DNA of 64,000 nt from contig CBDEFX010000001.1 in the NCBI GenBank assembly GCA_965237635.1, positions 62,001 through 126,000 of the forward strand, given 5' to 3'. Source of the DNA: CBDEFX01 sp965237635 (GTDB taxonomy: Bacteria > Chloroflexota > Dehalococcoidia > Lucifugimonadales > CAUZJF01). The first letter of the stretch is position 1. Each line of letters begins with the position of its first letter. Below the pieces are notes generated by a model, which saw only the letters and a program-made list of their open reading frames with translations, did not search any database and had not been told where the DNA came from. Positions 61,814-64,000 of the stretch are shown here, in pieces. Both the position numbers and the translations under genes were made by a program.

Positions 61814-62572
61814 GTGCCGGTTCCTAGCGAGTGGGACCTGACCGGTAAGACCGCCTTGATAACCGGCGACAAGAGAGGGTGGACGCCCCTCCTCGCTTCT
61901 GCCCTCGCCGAGGCCGGAGCAGACGTTGCCGTAGCCGGCTCGCCGAATTCTGACATCTCGGACGCCGCCCGCGAGGTCGAAAGGCACGGCCGACGGCTGT
62001 TGAGCGTCGAGGCAGACCTGACAAGCGCGGTCGAAGTCGCCTCTACAATGGCGAGTGTCGTCTCCGAGTTTGGCGGAGTGGACATCCTCGTCAACAATGC
62101 GCGTGTCGAGTTCGGTAAGCCCTTCGTCGACGTAACAGAGGCCGAGTGGACGGATTTGATGGACTTCAACGTCAAGTCGATGTTCCTCTGCTGCCAGGCT
62201 GCGGGCAGGCAGATGCTGGCCCAGGGCGCGGGGCGTATCGTGAATATCGGGTCCGCTCTGGCGGTCCGAGGACTCTCGAACTCGGCGGTGGCCTGCGCTG
62301 CCCAGGGCGCGATACACCAGCTTACTTCGGCGCTTGCGCTGGAGTGGGCGAGGCACAACATTCGCGTGAACGCCATTGGCGCGGGATGGATGACGACGGG
62401 ACCTCCCGGTGACTCGCCGAAGCGAGAGCTGCTGACAAGGTACATTCCTTCGAGACGCAAGGGGCACCCCTCTGACCTCTGCGGCCTGCTCGTCTACCTT
62501 GCTTCGGACGCATGTGATTTCGTGACCGGGCAGATGCTATTCGTCGACGGCGGCGCTACGTCCCACGCGTAG
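61814..62572 (+). CDS. SDR-fold protein with degenerate active site
   Basis: This 252-residue protein starts at GTG 61814 and aligns along its length with SDRs. The dinucleotide loop reads LITGDKRGWTPLLASAL rather than TGxxxGxG. The usual NNAG is NNAR, and the Y-x-x-x-K centre is replaced by ACAAQ in VACAAQGAIHQL. Ser in IGSALAV remains. Glycine-rich fold, DGGA end and overall length are typical. It is likely catalytically inactive, perhaps a partner of the intact SDR upstream, or it is decaying. Confidence 0.85.
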   Translation: MPVPSEWDLTGKTALITGDKRGWTPLLASALAEAGADVAVAGSPNSDISDAAREVERHGRRLLSVEADLTSAVEVASTMASVVSEFGGVDILVNNARVEFGKPFVDVTEAEWTDLMDFNVKSMFLCCQAAGRQMLAQGAGRIVNIGSALAVRGLSNSAVACAAQGAIHQLTSALALEWARHNIRVNAIGAGWMTTGPPGDSPKRELLTRYIPSRRKGHPSDLCGLLVYLASDACDFVTGQMLFVDGGATSHA

Positions 62573-62579
62573 CGATGCT

Positions 62580-63800
62580 GTGCGGCCATATGCCACCAAC
62601 ATAGGCTTCACCGCAGCGTTTGCGGTCGCCGTCTTCGCCAGGTTCTACAGGCTCGGCGACATCCCATCCACGCTTCACTCGGGCAAGGACGCCTTCCGCC
62701 GGGCGGCCGTCGAGATAATGGACCACGGTTGGATCGGTCTCTGGTCAGAGATAGCCGACCGCCAGCCCACGGGAATTGCGTACTGGTTGGCAGGATGGTC
62801 ATCCCTGTTCGGCGACGGCGTCGCGACGATGCGACTGCTATCCGCGATCGTGGGCCTGGCGACCATCGGCGTGTTCTATCTGTTTTGCCGCTCGCTATTC
62901 GGGCGGCGGCCCGCCGAGATCGGCAGCGTCCTTCTTGCGCTGAGCGCCTGGCATCTCGGCTACAGCAGACTGGCCTTGCCTGTCTTGTCGATGCTGTTGG
63001 CGGAGTTAGCTACGGCCTACTTCCTGTTCGTCGCGTTTCGCGAAACGCGCGACCCTTCCAGGCAAAGAACGCTGATGGTGCTGGGCGGGCTGTCTCTCGG
63101 CATCGGAGTGTACACAGACAACGCCTTCTTCATCTTCGCCGCGGTGGTGGCGCTCTGGTGGATTCGGGAACTCCTCGCCGGCGAGGACACGCTGAAGGGG
63201 CTATCGCAAAAAGGCCTGGCGTTCTTTATCCCCGCGCTGGTCGTGGCGCTACCATATCTTGTATTCGTGGCCCTAGACCCTGGCGTTGTGATCGAAAAAG
63301 CCGGGGACACCTCGGTATTCAGTACAGGCGAGTTTCAGGACCGCAACGGGGTCACCGAAAAGAGCAGGTACGTTTTCGCCAACACAGCCAGGACGAGTCG
63401 GGCCATGTTATGGCGTCGGAGCTCGGAAGCCGGCGGTGGCCGCCTGCTGGACCCGGTCACGGCTTTCTTAGCAGCTGTGGGGTTAGCTGTGGGCTTGTGG
63501 CACTGGAGAGAGCGTAGTCACTCATTTGTACTCACGATGGCGGCCACTACCCTGGTCGCGGCCGGCCTGACCGTGGAAGCCGGTACGTACGGGCGGCTGG
63601 TAGTCGCTCTGCCGGCGATCTTTGCCTACGCTGGGTACGCGTCTTACTGGCTGCTCGGGTGGATGAAAGGCCGGGTGCCGGACGCGGCTGTCTACGGACT
63701 TGGCGCCTCCGCGGTAGCCTTCGTCGGCATATACAACCTTACCTCATATTTTGGAAGCCCTCTTGGGGCCGGCGATCTCCTGTGGCAGTCAGGGCCCTAA
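62580..63800 (+). CDS. GT39/ArnT-like membrane glycosyltransferase
   Basis: This 406-residue protein from GTG 62580 has about ten hydrophobic segments. The first extracytoplasmic loop holds ARFYRLGDIPSTLHSGKDAF, where PMT_2/ArnT-like proteins have an acidic catalytic loop (typically D/E-D/E). Here Asp27 and Lys36/Asp37 are present. Then comes LLALSAWHLGYSRLALP, a common GT39-type stretch. The family moves sugars from polyprenyl phosphates to lipid or protein on the outer face of the membrane. Donor and acceptor are unknown. Confidence 0.75.
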   Translation: MRPYATNIGFTAAFAVAVFARFYRLGDIPSTLHSGKDAFRRAAVEIMDHGWIGLWSEIADRQPTGIAYWLAGWSSLFGDGVATMRLLSAIVGLATIGVFYLFCRSLFGRRPAEIGSVLLALSAWHLGYSRLALPVLSMLLAELATAYFLFVAFRETRDPSRQRTLMVLGGLSLGIGVYTDNAFFIFAAVVALWWIRELLAGEDTLKGLSQKGLAFFIPALVVALPYLVFVALDPGVVIEKAGDTSVFSTGEFQDRNGVTEKSRYVFANTARTSRAMLWRRSSEAGGGRLLDPVTAFLAAVGLAVGLWHWRERSHSFVLTMAATTLVAAGLTVEAGTYGRLVVALPAIFAYAGYASYWLLGWMKGRVPDAAVYGLGASAVAFVGIYNLTSYFGSPLGAGDLLWQSGP

Positions 63801-63896
63801 CGCGGAGGGCCCGATGCGACATCGGGGCCCCTACAGTTTGGGATCCCAGAGTCTCGGTCGATCAGGCCAGCTATTTAGAATGAGAAAGGGGCGCAT

Positions 63897-64000
63897 GTGG
63901 AAGGCGCACATCTAGAGGTTACGGTCCATCCCAAGGCAAAGCGCAACGACCTTTCGGCCACAGACAGCGGTGAGGTCAGGGTCCACGTCACGGCTCCGCC
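63897..64000 (+). CDS. DUF167/YggU family protein, N-terminal fragment
   Basis: From GTG 63897 (purine-rich AGAAAGGGGC upstream) the frame reads MEGAHLEVTVHPKAKRNDLS and then SGEVRVHVTAPP, running off the window. This is the N-terminal half of DUF167/YggU, a small uncharacterised family with conserved VTVxPxAKRN and LxVxVTAPP strands. Confidence 0.8.
   Translation, partial: MEGAHLEVTVHPKAKRNDLSATDSGEVRVHVTAP

Noticed and set aside
1..64000. tRNA and rRNA genes
   Set aside because: I scanned for T-loop-like GGTTCGA patterns and rRNA landmarks and found only isolated hits inside coding sequence or without cloverleaf context; a tRNAscan run would settle it.

Overview
The window is GC-rich, bacterial and chromosomal. 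The gene mix (gamma-glutamyltransferase, P450, M19 dipeptidase, paired SDRs, HpaI-type aldolase, sulfatase plus formylglycine-generating enzyme, an archaellin-like surface protein, aroK-aroB fusion, MutS2, long HPF) fits a metagenome-derived Chloroflexota, perhaps of the SAR202/Dehalococcoidia type. This placement is inferred from gene content; no rRNA or tRNA gene was recognised.

Layout. 1-6 kb: aldo/keto reductase end, GGT, P450, cupredoxin membrane protein, MFS transporter. 6-13.2 kb: an M19 dipeptidase-like gene followed by four tandem tyrosine-phosphatase paralogues and an ArsC/Spx-like gene whose first redox cysteine codon is TGA, with a bacterial SECIS-like hairpin just downstream. The second phosphatase is split by a 2.48-kb IS1595-type transposon that carries a complete type II restriction-modification pair behind its transposase and is bounded by 8-bp target duplications. 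13.3-19.3 kb: TolB-like propeller, two lipoproteins, MutS2, an arrestin-like protein.

19.3-34.5 kb is an accessory zone full of insertion sequences. Its core (21.06-26.6 kb, minus strand) is a compact operon: Nmad2-type protein, TIR-like protein, thymidylate synthase/dUMP hydroxymethylase-like protein, thymidylate-kinase/HMUDK-like fusion, a small unknown ORF, and a JAMM-E1 (ThiF) fusion. It looks like a nucleotide or DNA-base modification system with an immune-type effector and a ubiquitin-like arm. It is decaying: the TS has a frameshift, a 161-bp MITE splits the E1, and an IS256 remnant removed the E1 5' end. Then come a FitAB/VapBC toxin-antitoxin pair coupled to a decayed single-chain R-M gene, gene fragments and another IS1380 copy, which sits on the stop codon of hpf.

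34.5-50 kb: hpf, uridine-kinase-like protein, secreted/surface proteins, FGE and sulfatase, methyltransferases, a decayed ECF42 sigma factor beside its YCII/DGPF partner, an aldolase, and a nested pair of IS1380-family elements. 50-64 kb: an 89-90-bp tandem repeat array, a broken Nudix gene, then ordinary core genes (glycerate kinase, aroE, aroKB, tgt, DUF2851, gamma-carbonic anhydrase-like, birA, two SDRs, GT39-like membrane protein, DUF167).

Two things recur across the window: intergenic palindromic/MITE-like repeats, and broken genes. At least four genes have in-frame TAG codons and several have single-base frameshifts. These may reflect real gene decay, IS expansion or assembly error, and read mapping is needed to separate them.
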